Positions 54,078-63,280 of a DNA stretch of 64,000 nucleotides are shown here, one piece after another; positions within the stretch are counted from its first letter, which is position 1; every line of letters begins with the position of its first letter. Source of the DNA: Chlorobaculum parvum NCIB 8327. Lineage in GTDB: Bacteria; Bacteroidota; Chlorobiia; Chlorobiales; Chlorobiaceae. The notes under the pieces are model-generated. The model worked only from the letters and a program-made list of their open reading frames with translations, was not told the DNA's origin and did no database searches. The stretch covers positions 1 through 64,000 of the forward strand of contig NC_011027.1 of NCBI RefSeq assembly GCF_000020505.1, read 5' to 3'. Position numbers and translations under genes: made by a program.

Positions 54078-54426
54078 TCGACGATTTTTGTCTGGTGGTT
54101 GGCAATGATATGAGTTGTATTGCAGCTTTTTGTGCCAACAGAATTTGATTGACGATTTCGCTCCCCTTTACCCCTTCTCTTATTTGAGCCGGTACTGATG
54201 CCGGAATAGATGTTGTACCTCTCTCTGCGGAGTTGCCTTTTTGGCGCCCGCTGGACAGAGCGCATAGTGTTTCCTGGAGGGGTTGAACTCTTCCGGATTA
54301 AATCGGTACCGGCTCTTTCCGTTTCCTTTCATGATCATGCAACGGTCGTCTGCCCCTGCAGGAGGCTGTTGCGTCAAGGGCACGGTGCGCCGTACGCATC
54401 AAGCTAACCTCAAGTTCAATAACATC

Positions 54427-55839
54427 ATGATTCGTAAATCCGCATGTTCGGTTGCGGCATTGCTCGCCCTTGCCGGAGCCACTCCCGCTTTTGCCACCAA
54501 CGGCATGAACCTCGAAGGCTATGGCGCCAAGTCGATGGCGCTGGGCGGTGCCGGCATGGCTTTCGATACGGGCAACTCAGCCGTCATGAACAATCCGGCC
54601 ACCCTCGGCTTCATGAAAGAGGGGGTTGAGGAGATCGGACTCGGCCTGCGGGGGCTGCATCCGCACATCGAAATCGAGAACGGCGGCATTTCCGACAAGT
54701 CTGATGCCACCTCCTTTTTCATGCCCTCTATTTCCTACATGCGCCGCGACGGGCGCATCACCTGGGGCGCGGCCATGCTTGCTCAGGGCGGTATGGGCAC
54801 CGAGTACGGGGACGATTCGCCAATGTTCGCTTTCGGCACCTCGATGATGGGCACTCCCGGCGTTGCCCTGAGTGGCAAGGACATCCGGAGCGAGGTCGGC
54901 GTCGGGCGCATCATGTTTCCGGTGGCCTACCATCTGACCGATGACACGACCATCGGCGCATCGTTCGACGTGGTGATCGCCAACATGGATTTGCAGATGG
55001 ACATGGACGGCGCGCATTTTGCGCAAATGATGGGCGGGGTCGGCGGCTCGGTTGGCGGATCGATGGCCGGGACGTTGCAGTCTATGATGCCCACCATGGT
55101 TTCCGACATCAATTACACCCGGTTTGATTTCTCCAACGACAACCCGTTCACCGGCAAGGCCAGGGGCTTTGGTACCGGCCTGAAATTCGGCATCACGCAC
55201 AAGTTCAGCAAACAGCTGACCTTTGGCGCGAGCTATCACACGCAGACGCGTCTTTCCGACCTCGAAACCAACCAGGCGAAGCTCTCGTTTGACGGTGAGG
55301 GTCCGGCATTTGCCGGCGGAGCTGTTTCGGTGAACGGCAAGATCAAGATTCACAATTTCGAGTGGCCTGCCACGATTGCCGCCGGTTTGGCGTTCCAGCC
55401 GAACGACCGCTGGCTGATCGTTGGTGATGTCAAATTCATCGACTGGTCTGCGGTGATGGATACCTTCTCGACCACCTTCACGGCGGATGCCTCCGATCCT
55501 TACTTCGGCGGGCAGACGCTCGATGTCAGTCTGGATCAGGACTGGCGCGACCAGACCGTCTGGTCGGTTGGCGTGCAGTACAAGGCGACCGAAAAGCTCG
55601 CGTTGCGCGCTGGCGCCAGCTTTGCCAACAATCCGGTGCCGGACCAGTTCCTCAATCCGCTCTTCCCGGCCATCACCACCAACCATTACACTTGCGGATT
55701 CGGTTACAAAGTCAACGATGCCACCAAGGTTGGCGTGGCGTTCAGCTGGGCTCCGAGAGTCGAGGAGACCAATGGCGATCAGACCGTGATTTCGCACAGC
55801 CAGACCAACTGGGCGCTGAATCTGGTGCATGAGCTTTAA
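54427..55839 (+). CDS. FadL/OmpP1-type outer membrane protein
   Basis: This 470-residue outer membrane beta-barrel belongs to the FadL family, which passes hydrophobic molecules. The signal peptide (MIRKSACSVAALLALAGATPAFA) is followed by the family N-terminus TNGMNLEGYGAKSMALGGAGMAF and the NPA motif in MNNPATLGF. Amphipathic strands continue to the end. The ATG at 54427 is chosen for the signal peptide. The substrate is unknown; the upstream repeat shared with dsrC suggests a sulfur-related cargo, which is inference. Confidence 0.87.
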   Translation: MIRKSACSVAALLALAGATPAFATNGMNLEGYGAKSMALGGAGMAFDTGNSAVMNNPATLGFMKEGVEEIGLGLRGLHPHIEIENGGISDKSDATSFFMPSISYMRRDGRITWGAAMLAQGGMGTEYGDDSPMFAFGTSMMGTPGVALSGKDIRSEVGVGRIMFPVAYHLTDDTTIGASFDVVIANMDLQMDMDGAHFAQMMGGVGGSVGGSMAGTLQSMMPTMVSDINYTRFDFSNDNPFTGKARGFGTGLKFGITHKFSKQLTFGASYHTQTRLSDLETNQAKLSFDGEGPAFAGGAVSVNGKIKIHNFEWPATIAAGLAFQPNDRWLIVGDVKFIDWSAVMDTFSTTFTADASDPYFGGQTLDVSLDQDWRDQTVWSVGVQYKATEKLALRAGASFANNPVPDQFLNPLFPAITTNHYTCGFGYKVNDATKVGVAFSWAPRVEETNGDQTVISHSQTNWALNLVHEL

Positions 55840-55886
55840 TCAGGTCTCGGACAGCGTAGGTTGAGCTGTTTGAGCAGAAACGCAAA

Positions 55887-55918
55887 AGGCTGCCCTGGCG
55901 TTGGAGCCCGAGCAGCCT
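55887..55918 (-). terminator. Terminator after dodecin gene
   Basis: AGGCTGC (55887-55893) pairs with GCAGCCT (55912-55918). On the minus strand the stem is followed by TTTG, placing it behind the dodecin gene. Confidence 0.5.
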
Positions 55919-55954
55919 CGTCGGTTGACGATGTGCGATTCTGCAGGAGTCAGA

Positions 55955-56167
55955 TCAGTTTTCGTCGAGCGTGAAACCGATTTTGCAGGTGACCTGCCAG
56001 TAGGCGATTTTCTGGTCTTCGACGTGGCAGCGGGTTTCAACCAGCTCAACCCAACGGATGTTCCTGATGCTTTCGGCGGCTTTGGCCATGGCGTTGTTCA
56101 CGGCCTCTTCGATGCTGCTGGTCGAGGAGCCTACAATTTCAATTTTTTTATAAACGTGTGCGCTCAT
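55955..56167 (-). CDS. Dodecin
   Basis: Dodecin is a 12-mer flavin- or coenzyme A-storing protein. The 70-residue product matches the family: VYKKIEIVGSSTSSIEEAVNNAMAKAAES, then IRWVELVETRCHVEDQKIAYWQVTCKIGFTLDE, including the Trp expected to stack on the flavin. It is convergent with the FadL-type gene and divergent from the TauE-type permease. Confidence 0.92.
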   Translation of the reverse strand: MSAHVYKKIEIVGSSTSSIEEAVNNAMAKAAESIRNIRWVELVETRCHVEDQKIAYWQVTCKIGFTLDEN

Positions 56168-56542
56168 AGCGGTGCGTGGTTATGAGGATTAAGAGATGCT
56201 AACGATTGACCTCCGAAGGTTTTGAAGGCAACCATACCTGAAAATAGGCTTCTCGGCACGAAAATAATTCCCCCTGACGCTTTTTTTGTGGAAAATGGGT
56301 TCGGAATAGCGCAACCGTCCAGTCGATGGGAGGGGGTGATCGGTTGTCGTGTCTGCAAAACTTATGCATCAGCGCAGGCTCCCTGATGCGTAAACGCTTC
56401 TTTCAGGAACGTTCGATTTTATTTGGGAGTTTGAATGCCACGCCTTATAATATAACTGATTAATTGTATCGTTATATAGTGTGCTTTTTGCGGTATTGTG
56501 GGATACCCAGGCATTAACCCTTCAACTACCGGATTTCGTGGT
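56168..56542. other. Divergent control region, dodecin/TauE-type permease
   Basis: 375 bp without a credible gene. It holds repeat site E (56451-56484) close to the permease start; otherwise nothing is recognised. Confidence 0.5.
56451..56484 (+). promoter_or_regulatory. TAGTTATA direct-repeat site E (TauE-type permease)
   Basis: Three adjacent 8-bp units TAATTGTA (56461-56468), TCGTTATA (56469-56476) and TAGTGTGC (56477-56484) are preceded by an inverted unit TATAACTG (56451-56458). The array ends 58 bp before the likely ATG. Confidence 0.65.
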
Positions 56543-57499
56543 ATGAAGCATAGCGCTTCCATTGTTCACCAGATGCTTCCAGCGTTGATTGTGCTTGGCA
56601 TGGTTACGCTCATGACGCCTGCAGAGGCGTTCTGCGCTGCCGCTCCTACGTCTGCGGGCGCTCCATGGTGGATATGGGTCGTTGGTCTGTTTGTGTTTTC
56701 GTTCATTCTCGGAATTGTCGCTGTGCTTGGCGGTGTCGGGGGCGGCGTCTTGTTCGTGCCGATCGTCAGCAGTTTTTTCCCGTTTCATCTCGATTATGTT
56801 CGCGGGGCGGGGCTTTTGGTGGCACTTGCCGGCTCTCTGGCTGCCGGGCCGCCGCTGCTGCGTAAAGGGCTGGCAGATCTGAAACTCGGCCTGCCGATGG
56901 CCCTGATCGGTTCGGTCAGCTCGATTGCGGGCGCGATCGTCGGCCTCCTGCTTCCGGCGCGTGAAATCCAGTTGATGCTCGGCATCGTGGTGCTTGGCGT
57001 TACGGTCATCATGATCACCTCCGGAAAATCGGGCTATCCTGCCGTTCGCAAGCAGGATCGCCTTTCCAGCATTCTGCAGCTTTCGGGCATCTATTACGAG
57101 GAGTTTTCCAGGCACGAAGTCTCATGGCAGGCGCATCGCACGCCGGTGGCCATGCTGCTCTTTTTTGCGATTGGCTTTATCGGCGGCATGTTCGGCCTCG
57201 GCGCCGGGTTCGCCAACGTGCCGGTCTATAACCTGCTCATGGGGGTGCCGCTCAAGGTTTCCGTTGCCACCAGCGGCCTGGTGCTCTCCATCAACGGCTC
57301 CGCGGCTGCGTGGGTCTATATCTTTAACGGCGCAGTGCTTCCGCTGATTACCGTACCCTCGATCGCCGGCATGATGATCGGCTCGAAAATCGGCGCGAAA
57401 CTGCTGCCGAAGGTCAATACGAAAACCATCAGGATGACGGTTATCGCCATTCTCGCGCTGTCCGGCATTCGATCACTGCTCAAAGGATTGGGAATATGA
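56543..57499 (+). CDS. TauE/SafE-family permease
   Basis: This inner-membrane protein of the TauE/SafE (DUF81) family is implicated in export or uptake of sulfite, sulfoacetate and related anions. The 318-residue chain has about eight hydrophobic helices with family repeats GVGGGVLFVPIVSSFFPFHLDYVRGAGLL and GFIGGMFGLGAGFANVPVYNLLMGVPLKVSVATSG. I use ATG 56543 (MKHSASIVHQM); a start at 56498 would run into the repeat region. The stop overlaps the next gene (ATGA). A sulfite-exporting role fits the dsr context but is inferred. Confidence 0.82.
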   Translation: MKHSASIVHQMLPALIVLGMVTLMTPAEAFCAAAPTSAGAPWWIWVVGLFVFSFILGIVAVLGGVGGGVLFVPIVSSFFPFHLDYVRGAGLLVALAGSLAAGPPLLRKGLADLKLGLPMALIGSVSSIAGAIVGLLLPAREIQLMLGIVVLGVTVIMITSGKSGYPAVRKQDRLSSILQLSGIYYEEFSRHEVSWQAHRTPVAMLLFFAIGFIGGMFGLGAGFANVPVYNLLMGVPLKVSVATSGLVLSINGSAAAWVYIFNGAVLPLITVPSIAGMMIGSKIGAKLLPKVNTKTIRMTVIAILALSGIRSLLKGLGI

Positions 57500-57969
57500 A
57501 TAACGCTACAGAGGCTCCAGCCAACAATCTCCAGCCGGGTGGCGCCAAAAAAGAGGGGAGCTATGCGGATCGGGTACACGTTCTCTATGCCAAAACCCTC
57601 GACCTGGTCTCTCATGCGGTGATCGTGACGATGAGCATCGGCTACGTGCTCTACCTGACCGAGTTGCTTCCGCTGGGGATTCCTATCGAGACGCTGGCCG
57701 CGAACTGGAATCTGAGTGCGGCCGACATGCAGGCCAGGTTGCATCAGCCGAGTGGTTGGAGCTTTCTGACCAATCCCGGCGGGTTGCTGCAGGGCGACAT
57801 CGTCAGCTACATGTCGGTCATTTTGCTTGCGCTGGCCACGCTGTTCTGCCTTGCTGTTGCCGTTACCGTCTATTTCAGGGAAAAGAAGCCGCTGTTTTTC
57901 ACCATCGCCCTCGGGCAGTTTCTCGTGCTTGTGGTTGCCGCCAGCGGTATCGTGGCAGCCGGTCGATAA
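57496..57969 (+). CDS. DUF1634 membrane protein
   Basis: This 157-residue protein has three hydrophobic segments (SHAVIVTMSIGYVLYLTELL, IVSYMSVILLALATLFCLAV and FFTIALGQFLVLVVAASGIV). It matches DUF1634, which is commonly encoded beside TauE/SafE permeases. Translation is coupled to that gene by an ATGA overlap, so the two probably act as a complex. Function is unknown. Confidence 0.78.
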   Translation: MNNATEAPANNLQPGGAKKEGSYADRVHVLYAKTLDLVSHAVIVTMSIGYVLYLTELLPLGIPIETLAANWNLSAADMQARLHQPSGWSFLTNPGGLLQGDIVSYMSVILLALATLFCLAVAVTVYFREKKPLFFTIALGQFLVLVVAASGIVAAGR

Positions 57970-58552
57970 ATGATGACTTAACCAAACGACTGAATCATGG
58001 AACCAGAGAACACTTCACCCTTTTTCTACCGATGCCGCGTCAAGGCGTCGCGCAATGAAGCGGATGTCGGCAATGAATCCACCCGCTCATCGGCATCCGT
58101 CAAGCGCGCATGTTCCGATGAAAGCGGAAGCGACTGCGACCGCGACCGTCACGAATCAGCCGACTTCCCCGAGCGCGGTTCAAGCGCCGGACGAGCCGAT
58201 AGCGAGTGAGCTCGTTTTCCGACATCGCTTGAACGCCCCCATTCTCCGTTGACCCGTCACGCCCCCTTTTGCGTGGCGAAGTGCTCTGTCGTCAGTTTTG
58301 ACGTCTCGTTCGATCATGCGACAAGTGCATTTTCTTTTTTGCCTCCATTGTGCCTCCGTTCGTTCATGAGCGGTTTGCTGATACTTCACGCCCCAGAGTC
58401 CGGTACTGTGGCTACGATGCAGCCATAATCATGAACGGCTGCAGAGATCATGCAGGATAATTTCCTTGCAGATTCAGCTGCTGATTGAAGTGACGGTTCT
58501 TTTTCCTACCTTTTGCCTCAGTTGATTTACGTGTACGAATGAATGTTATTCC
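57970..58552. other. Gene-free or hypothetical spacer
   Basis: Two short overlapping frames at 57997-58252 have biased composition and no recognisable features, so I do not call a gene. The rest of these 583 bp shows nothing beyond a probable promoter for the MFS gene. Confidence 0.45.
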
Positions 58553-59875
58553 ATGAGCGCTGTTGCTGAAGAGCCGTCTCCTGAACCAAACGTTGCCGAC
58601 GGTCCCGCCCGGCAAACCGAAGGGCTGAAGTCGAGGTTTCTCCAGGCGTTTCCGCCGTTTGCGGGCCGGAACTTCCGGCTCTATTTTGTTGGTCAGATCA
58701 TTTCCATGATCGGCACCTGGATCGAGATGGTGGCGCAGGGTTGGCTGGTGCTTGAAATGACCGGCTCGGCATTCTGGGTTGGCGTGGCCGCGGCGGCTTC
58801 GACCGTACCGACGTTGCTGTTGTCGCTTCTGGGGGGTATGATCGTTGACCGCTATCCCCGCAAAATGGTGCTGCTTCTGACCCAGGTGCTTCTGATGATG
58901 CTGTCGTTCGCTTTTGGCGCAATCATTCTTGCCGGTCTGGCGACCATCCCGGTCATTCTCTTCCTTGCTTTCCTGATCGGCAGCGTCAGCGCGGTGGCCA
59001 CGCCTGCCATTCAGGCTTTCATCAGCGAAATCGTGGAGCGAAAGCACCTTGCGTCGGCGGTGGCGCTGAACTCCTCGATCTTCAACGCCTCACGCGTGAT
59101 CGGGCCGGTGCTTGCCGGTATCCTGATCACCTGGATCGGTACGGGCGGCGCTTACTTGGTCAACGGCCTCAGCTTCATTGCCGTGATTGCCGCGCTGCTT
59201 GCCATCAAGCTCAGCGATGCGACCCCACGACCGAAAACTACCGAACATCCGATCCAGTCGATCCGGGACGGCATCGCTTATGCGTGGCGGCACCCGATTA
59301 TCCGGGCGATCGTGCTCTTTGTGGCGGTGGTCTCCGTGTTCGGATGGTCGTTCATGTCGATGTTGCCGGTGGTGGCCAAGCGAACCTTCGGCATCGGTGC
59401 TGACGGCATGGGCTACCTCTACTCGGCCTTTGGCTTCGGTTCGCTGTGCGGTACGGTGGTGGTGTCGGCTTCAAGTGGTAGAGTGCACAGCGGCAAGATG
59501 GTGATTGGCGGGATTCTCACCTTCGCTTCGGGGCTGCTGGCCTTCACCTTCACCACCGTGCTGCCGGTGGCGCTCTCGTTTCTCTTCATCTCCGGGCTCG
59601 GGATGCTGACCGCTTTCGCAACCATGACCGGCACCGTGCAGCGCCTCGTCGAAGACCGCTTTCGTGGTCGCGTCATGAGCATCTACCTGATGGTGCTGCT
59701 CGGCCTGATGCCGTTCGGCAACCTCTTGATGGGCTTTGTCTCGGAGCATCTCGGCACGGCGCTCGCGTTGCGGGGCGGCGCGCTGGTTTCGATGGTTGCT
59801 GCCGTTTCACTCTTTACCTACCGAAAAGAGATTTCAAAAGCCTGGGATGCGTATCGGGCTTCGAGCGGAACGTAA
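58553..59875 (+). CDS. MFS transporter (EntS-like)
   Basis: This major facilitator exporter of 440 residues has about 12 membrane helices. It opens with FPPFAGRNFRLYFVGQIISMIGTWIEMVAQGWLV, characteristic of the MFS_3/EntS group, and has GGMIVDRYPRKMVLLLTQ, the loop 2-3 motif. Substrate unknown; relatives export siderophores or drugs. It starts at ATG 58553 and is followed 37 bp later by msrB. Confidence 0.85.
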   Translation: MSAVAEEPSPEPNVADGPARQTEGLKSRFLQAFPPFAGRNFRLYFVGQIISMIGTWIEMVAQGWLVLEMTGSAFWVGVAAAASTVPTLLLSLLGGMIVDRYPRKMVLLLTQVLLMMLSFAFGAIILAGLATIPVILFLAFLIGSVSAVATPAIQAFISEIVERKHLASAVALNSSIFNASRVIGPVLAGILITWIGTGGAYLVNGLSFIAVIAALLAIKLSDATPRPKTTEHPIQSIRDGIAYAWRHPIIRAIVLFVAVVSVFGWSFMSMLPVVAKRTFGIGADGMGYLYSAFGFGSLCGTVVVSASSGRVHSGKMVIGGILTFASGLLAFTFTTVLPVALSFLFISGLGMLTAFATMTGTVQRLVEDRFRGRVMSIYLMVLLGLMPFGNLLMGFVSEHLGTALALRGGALVSMVAAVSLFTYRKEISKAWDAYRASSGT

Positions 59876-59912
59876 GGCTCTGTGGCTTCGTTATGGTGGG
59901 AAAGGCACCGCC

Positions 59913-60455
59913 ATGAAACGAATCATTTTACATGTTCCGCTGATCCTGTTTGCGCTTGCCGCTTGCCAGGCTGCGCCGCAAGGATCGACGGTAACCCAAT
60001 CCGGAGCCGCCATGAGCAGCAACCATTCGCAGAATCCCTACTACTCGCGTACCGACACTACCAAGCTCGATCTCCCGGACGAGGTTTGGAAAAAGGTGCT
60101 CTCGCCCGAACTGTACGCCGTGGCGCGCAAGGGCGAGACCGAGCGGGCATTCACCGGCAAGTATTGGAATTACGAGGGGCTCGGCACCTACTACTGCGCG
60201 GCCTGTGGGAACGCACTTTTCCGCTCCGACGCCAAGTTTGCCAGCACCTGCGGCTGGCCGAGCTTTTTCGAGACCGTGCGTCCCGGCAGCGTCGAATATC
60301 GGGAAGACAACTCCTACGGCATGATGCGCACCGAAGTGCTCTGCGGAAGGTGCGATGCCCATCTCGGCCACGTTTTTGACGATGGCCCGCCGCCCACTGG
60401 CAAACGCTTCTGCATGAACTCGGTCTCGCTGGACTTTGAGCCGGACAGCAATTGA
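59913..60455 (+). CDS. msrB: Lipoprotein methionine sulfoxide reductase MsrB
   Basis: MsrB reduces methionine-R-sulfoxide in oxidised proteins. The 180-residue product has a lipoprotein signal (IILHVPLILFALAAC, lipobox LAAC), placing it in the cell envelope. The domain then shows the zinc pairs CAAC and CGRC, the CGWPSFFE motif and the catalytic Cys in RFCMNSVSLDF. The start at ATG 59913 follows from the signal. It lies 37 bp behind the MFS gene and probably shares its transcript. Confidence 0.9.
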   Translation: MKRIILHVPLILFALAACQAAPQGSTVTQSGAAMSSNHSQNPYYSRTDTTKLDLPDEVWKKVLSPELYAVARKGETERAFTGKYWNYEGLGTYYCAACGNALFRSDAKFASTCGWPSFFETVRPGSVEYREDNSYGMMRTEVLCGRCDAHLGHVFDDGPPPTGKRFCMNSVSLDFEPDSN

Positions 60456-60549
60456 TCATTGACAGTTGATAATGGATAATTGAAAAGGCCGAGCACGGGT
60501 TTCGTCCGTTATCCAACTCGTCCGCGCTGTTCAACGACACTATTTGCAG

Positions 60550-60651
60550 GGGCGGGTTTCACGCCCGCCCTTATGGTGTGCCGGAATGTTACGGCGAGTT
60601 GTATAAAGCGGTCGGCTGATGCAATAGGGGCAGGCGCGAGCCCTGCCCCTA
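60550..60651. repeat. Two G/C-rich hairpin repeats
   Basis: GGGCGGG (60550-60556) pairs with CCCGCCC (60564-60570), and TAGGGGCAGG (60625-60634) pairs with CCTGCCCCTA (60642-60651), loop CGCGAGC. They lie between the convergent msrB and emrB genes and resemble dispersed intergenic repeats; the second could help terminate either transcript. Confidence 0.65.
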
Positions 60652-60680
60652 CGAAGAATGGAGGGAATGCTGCCCCAATC

Positions 60681-62282
60681 TCAGTGCGCCGACGAGATGT
60701 CGGCTTTCTGCTTTTTGTCAACCCTGATGAAGAGCAACAGTGGCAGGCATATTGCAAACAGGATGGCGATCATCTTGAAGGCGTCCATGTATGCCAGGTG
60801 GTAGCTCTGGCGGACGACGATGCCTTCGAGCGCAGCCATCGCGGCCTGTCCTGCTTCGACTGGCGAACTCATGTACTGGCCAAGCGCCTGCTTCATACCC
60901 TGCAATCGCTGGACGGCGGCGGGGTCGTAGGGCGAGAGGTGGCTGAGAATGTCAAGGCGGTGCGCAGCCACTCGCTGGGCGACGTAGGTGTTGGTGATGG
61001 CGATGCCGAACGAACCGCCGAGCTGCCGTACCATGTTGTTCAGGCCGGTCGCCTGCCCAATATCCTTGCCGTGCAGTCCCGTGACGGCGAGCAGGGTGAC
61101 CGGAATGAAGATGAATCCGAGCGAGAGCCCACGGAGGAGCAGTATCAGAAAGAAGTTTTCTGCACCCGACATGAGCGTCTGGTTGCCCAGTTCCCAGCAG
61201 AACAAAAAGAATGTGGCCATGCCAACCGTCATCATCAGCTTCGGCGATGCTCCTTTCTGCAAAGCTATGCCGAGCGGCATAGAAATGATGCCGGTGAGCA
61301 TGGCGCTGGGAAAGAGCACCAGGCCGGTCAGCATTGCCGTGAAGCCCAGCAGGCGTTGCACGAAGACCGGAAAGACGAACAGTGAACCGTACAGCCCGAA
61401 GCCGACGATGAAAGTCAGAACGGCGGCGATGGCCAGGTTTTTGCTTCGCGCCAGCACGGAGAGGTCAACCGCCGGATGGTCGGTGTGCAGCTCCTGCCAG
61501 ACAAAAGCTATCAGTGATACCACCGCGATGATGGTGAACCAGACGATATAATCGGTCTCGAACCAGTCTTTCTGTTCGCCCCGTTCGAGTACGAACTGGA
61601 GTGAGCCGATACCGATGGCAAGCAGTCCGATGCCCGACCAGTCGATCTTCTGCACGGCGTGCTTGACCTTCGGTTCGGTAACGAAGGTGAGCGCCGCCCA
61701 CGCCGCCGCGATGCCGATCGGGATGTTCACGAAGAAGCACCATTCCCAGGCGAAATAGTCCACGAGGTAACCGCCAAGCAGCGGCCCGATGGTCGGGCCG
61801 AGCACCAGCCCCATCGAAAAGATGCCTGTCGCCGCGCCGCGATCCTCCGGCCTGAAGGTTTCGTAAAGGATCGCCTGTGAGGTGGGCAGCAGTCCTCCTC
61901 CGCCTATGCCTTGGATGAAGCGGAAGAAGACCAGCATCCAGATGTTGGTCGAGATGCCGCACAAAAACGAGGCGACCGTGAAGAGCACGATCGAGGCCAC
62001 GAAGTAGTTGCGGCGTCCGAACAGGTTGCCGAGAAATCCCGACAGCGGAATGACAATCACGTTGGCGATGGCGTAGCTCGTGACCACGTAGGAGACATCC
62101 TCGATGCTCGCGCCGAGGTTGCCGCTGATGTGGTTGATGGCCACGTTGACGATGGTGGTGTCGATCAGTTCGAGCATCGCCGCCACGATAACCGTTACCG
62201 TGATGATCCATTTTCTGGCCCCGGTTTCGTAATGGTGCTCCGGCGCGCGCGCGCCCGGTATGGCTGTTGCGGTACTTGACAT
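60681..62282 (-). CDS. EmrB/QacA-type MFS multidrug exporter
   Basis: This 14-helix drug:proton antiporter of the DHA2 family is the inner-membrane pump of a tripartite efflux system. The 533-residue chain has DTTIVNVAINHISGNLG near the start and GFLGNLFGRRNYFVASIVLF (loop 2-3). IQGIGGGGLLPTSQAIL and GLVLGPTIGPLLGGYLVD (motif C) follow. The ATG at 62282 overlaps the emrA stop (TGATG). Confidence 0.93.
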   Translation of the reverse strand: MSSTATAIPGARAPEHHYETGARKWIITVTVIVAAMLELIDTTIVNVAINHISGNLGASIEDVSYVVTSYAIANVIVIPLSGFLGNLFGRRNYFVASIVLFTVASFLCGISTNIWMLVFFRFIQGIGGGGLLPTSQAILYETFRPEDRGAATGIFSMGLVLGPTIGPLLGGYLVDYFAWEWCFFVNIPIGIAAAWAALTFVTEPKVKHAVQKIDWSGIGLLAIGIGSLQFVLERGEQKDWFETDYIVWFTIIAVVSLIAFVWQELHTDHPAVDLSVLARSKNLAIAAVLTFIVGFGLYGSLFVFPVFVQRLLGFTAMLTGLVLFPSAMLTGIISMPLGIALQKGASPKLMMTVGMATFFLFCWELGNQTLMSGAENFFLILLLRGLSLGFIFIPVTLLAVTGLHGKDIGQATGLNNMVRQLGGSFGIAITNTYVAQRVAAHRLDILSHLSPYDPAAVQRLQGMKQALGQYMSSPVEAGQAAMAALEGIVVRQSYHLAYMDAFKMIAILFAICLPLLLFIRVDKKQKADISSAH

Positions 62283-63274
62283 CACTTCACCTTCACTTCT
62301 GCGATCACATTCATTCCGGCGGCAAGCGGCAGTTCGGGCTTTTCGTCGAAGACGATCTTGACCGGAACCCGCTGGGCCACTTTCACGAAGTTGCCGCTGG
62401 CGTTATCGGGCGGGAGCAGGGCGAACTGCGCGCCGGTTCCCGCAGAAATTGAGTCGATATGGCCTTTCAGCTCCTTGCCGGGGAAGGCATCGACTTTGAT
62501 GATCACCTTCTGGCCGGGGCGCATATGTTCGAGCTGGGTTTCCTTGAAGTTGGCCACCACCCAGAGTTCGTCGCTGCCGACAATGGCGATGAGCTGCTGG
62601 CCGGGCGAGACGAACTGGCCCGGTTGCACATTCTTTTTGGCGACCTGTCCGTCAGCCGGTGCGGTGACGGTTGTCCACGAAAGCATGAGCTCGGCGTTCT
62701 TCAGCTCGGCCTCGGCAAGCTTTTCCTGCGCAAGTGCGGCTTTGTACTGGTCTCCGGCTGCGGAGTGCTGGGCTGTCGAGGCTGTGGCGCCCGCCGTGAC
62801 AGCATCGAGTTCGGCGCGGGAGATCACATCCTGCTTCTGGAGGTTCCGGCTGCGGCGAAGGTCGGCATTGAGCTTGGTCTGGTTTGCGCCTGCAGCCACG
62901 ATTTCCGCCTTTGCCGCCGACACTGCGGCGCGCGCCCGGAGGAGCTGGGCCTGAGCCATGTCGCGCTTGACCAGATAGTCAGACTGGTCGATGGTCAGAA
63001 GCGTGTCGCCAGCCTTGACCATCTGGTTTGAATCAACCATCACGTCGAGCACGTTTCCGGGCACGCGGGGGCTGACCGGGTAGATGTCTCCGGTGATCTG
63101 GGCGTCGTCGGTCTCCTCATGGCTGAGCGAGTGAACGAATTCCATGCCGCCCCAGCCGAGGCCGATGGCGAGCAGGACACCGAAGATGGCCAGCCGAGGC
63201 CATGATTGCCCCTGCGGTCGTTTGTCGAGGGCATTCGCCGGTTTTTCGTGGTTTGATTGCTGCTGTTCTGACAT
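62282..63274 (-). CDS. EmrA-type membrane fusion protein
   Basis: This HlyD-family periplasmic adaptor bridges the EmrB pump and the TolC channel. The 330-residue protein has an N-terminal cytoplasmic stub, one membrane helix (LAIFGVLLAIGLGWGGMEFV), a biotinyl-lipoyl-like half motif VSPRVPGNVLDVMVDSNQMV, a long helical hairpin and the C-terminal barrel VTAPADGQVAKKNVQPGQFV. It follows the uspA gene by 6 bp. Confidence 0.93.
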   Translation of the reverse strand: MSEQQQSNHEKPANALDKRPQGQSWPRLAIFGVLLAIGLGWGGMEFVHSLSHEETDDAQITGDIYPVSPRVPGNVLDVMVDSNQMVKAGDTLLTIDQSDYLVKRDMAQAQLLRARAAVSAAKAEIVAAGANQTKLNADLRRSRNLQKQDVISRAELDAVTAGATASTAQHSAAGDQYKAALAQEKLAEAELKNAELMLSWTTVTAPADGQVAKKNVQPGQFVSPGQQLIAIVGSDELWVVANFKETQLEHMRPGQKVIIKVDAFPGKELKGHIDSISAGTGAQFALLPPDNASGNFVKVAQRVPVKIVFDEKPELPLAAGMNVIAEVKVK

Positions 63275-63280
63275 TGATGT

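Larger units (their letters stand above)
53993..54426. other. Control region and leader of the FadL-type gene
   Basis: This is a gene-free stretch of 434 bp. It holds CACAATTGTT (54032-54041) and repeat site D (54062-54077), followed by about 350 bp of apparent leader before the start codon. I see no known riboswitch in the leader. Confidence 0.5.

Noticed and set aside
54078-54426. Riboswitch in the FadL-type leader
   Set aside because: No conserved riboswitch core could be recognised; the length alone is not evidence.
57997-58252. Two short overlapping frames after the DUF1634 gene
   Set aside because: Biased composition (Ser/Arg/Asp-rich in one frame, Ala/Thr/Pro-rich in the other), no ribosome-binding site and no family match.
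60480-61385. Long plus-strand frame over the end of the EmrB-type gene
   Set aside because: It begins in intergenic repeats and then runs antisense to the exporter gene.
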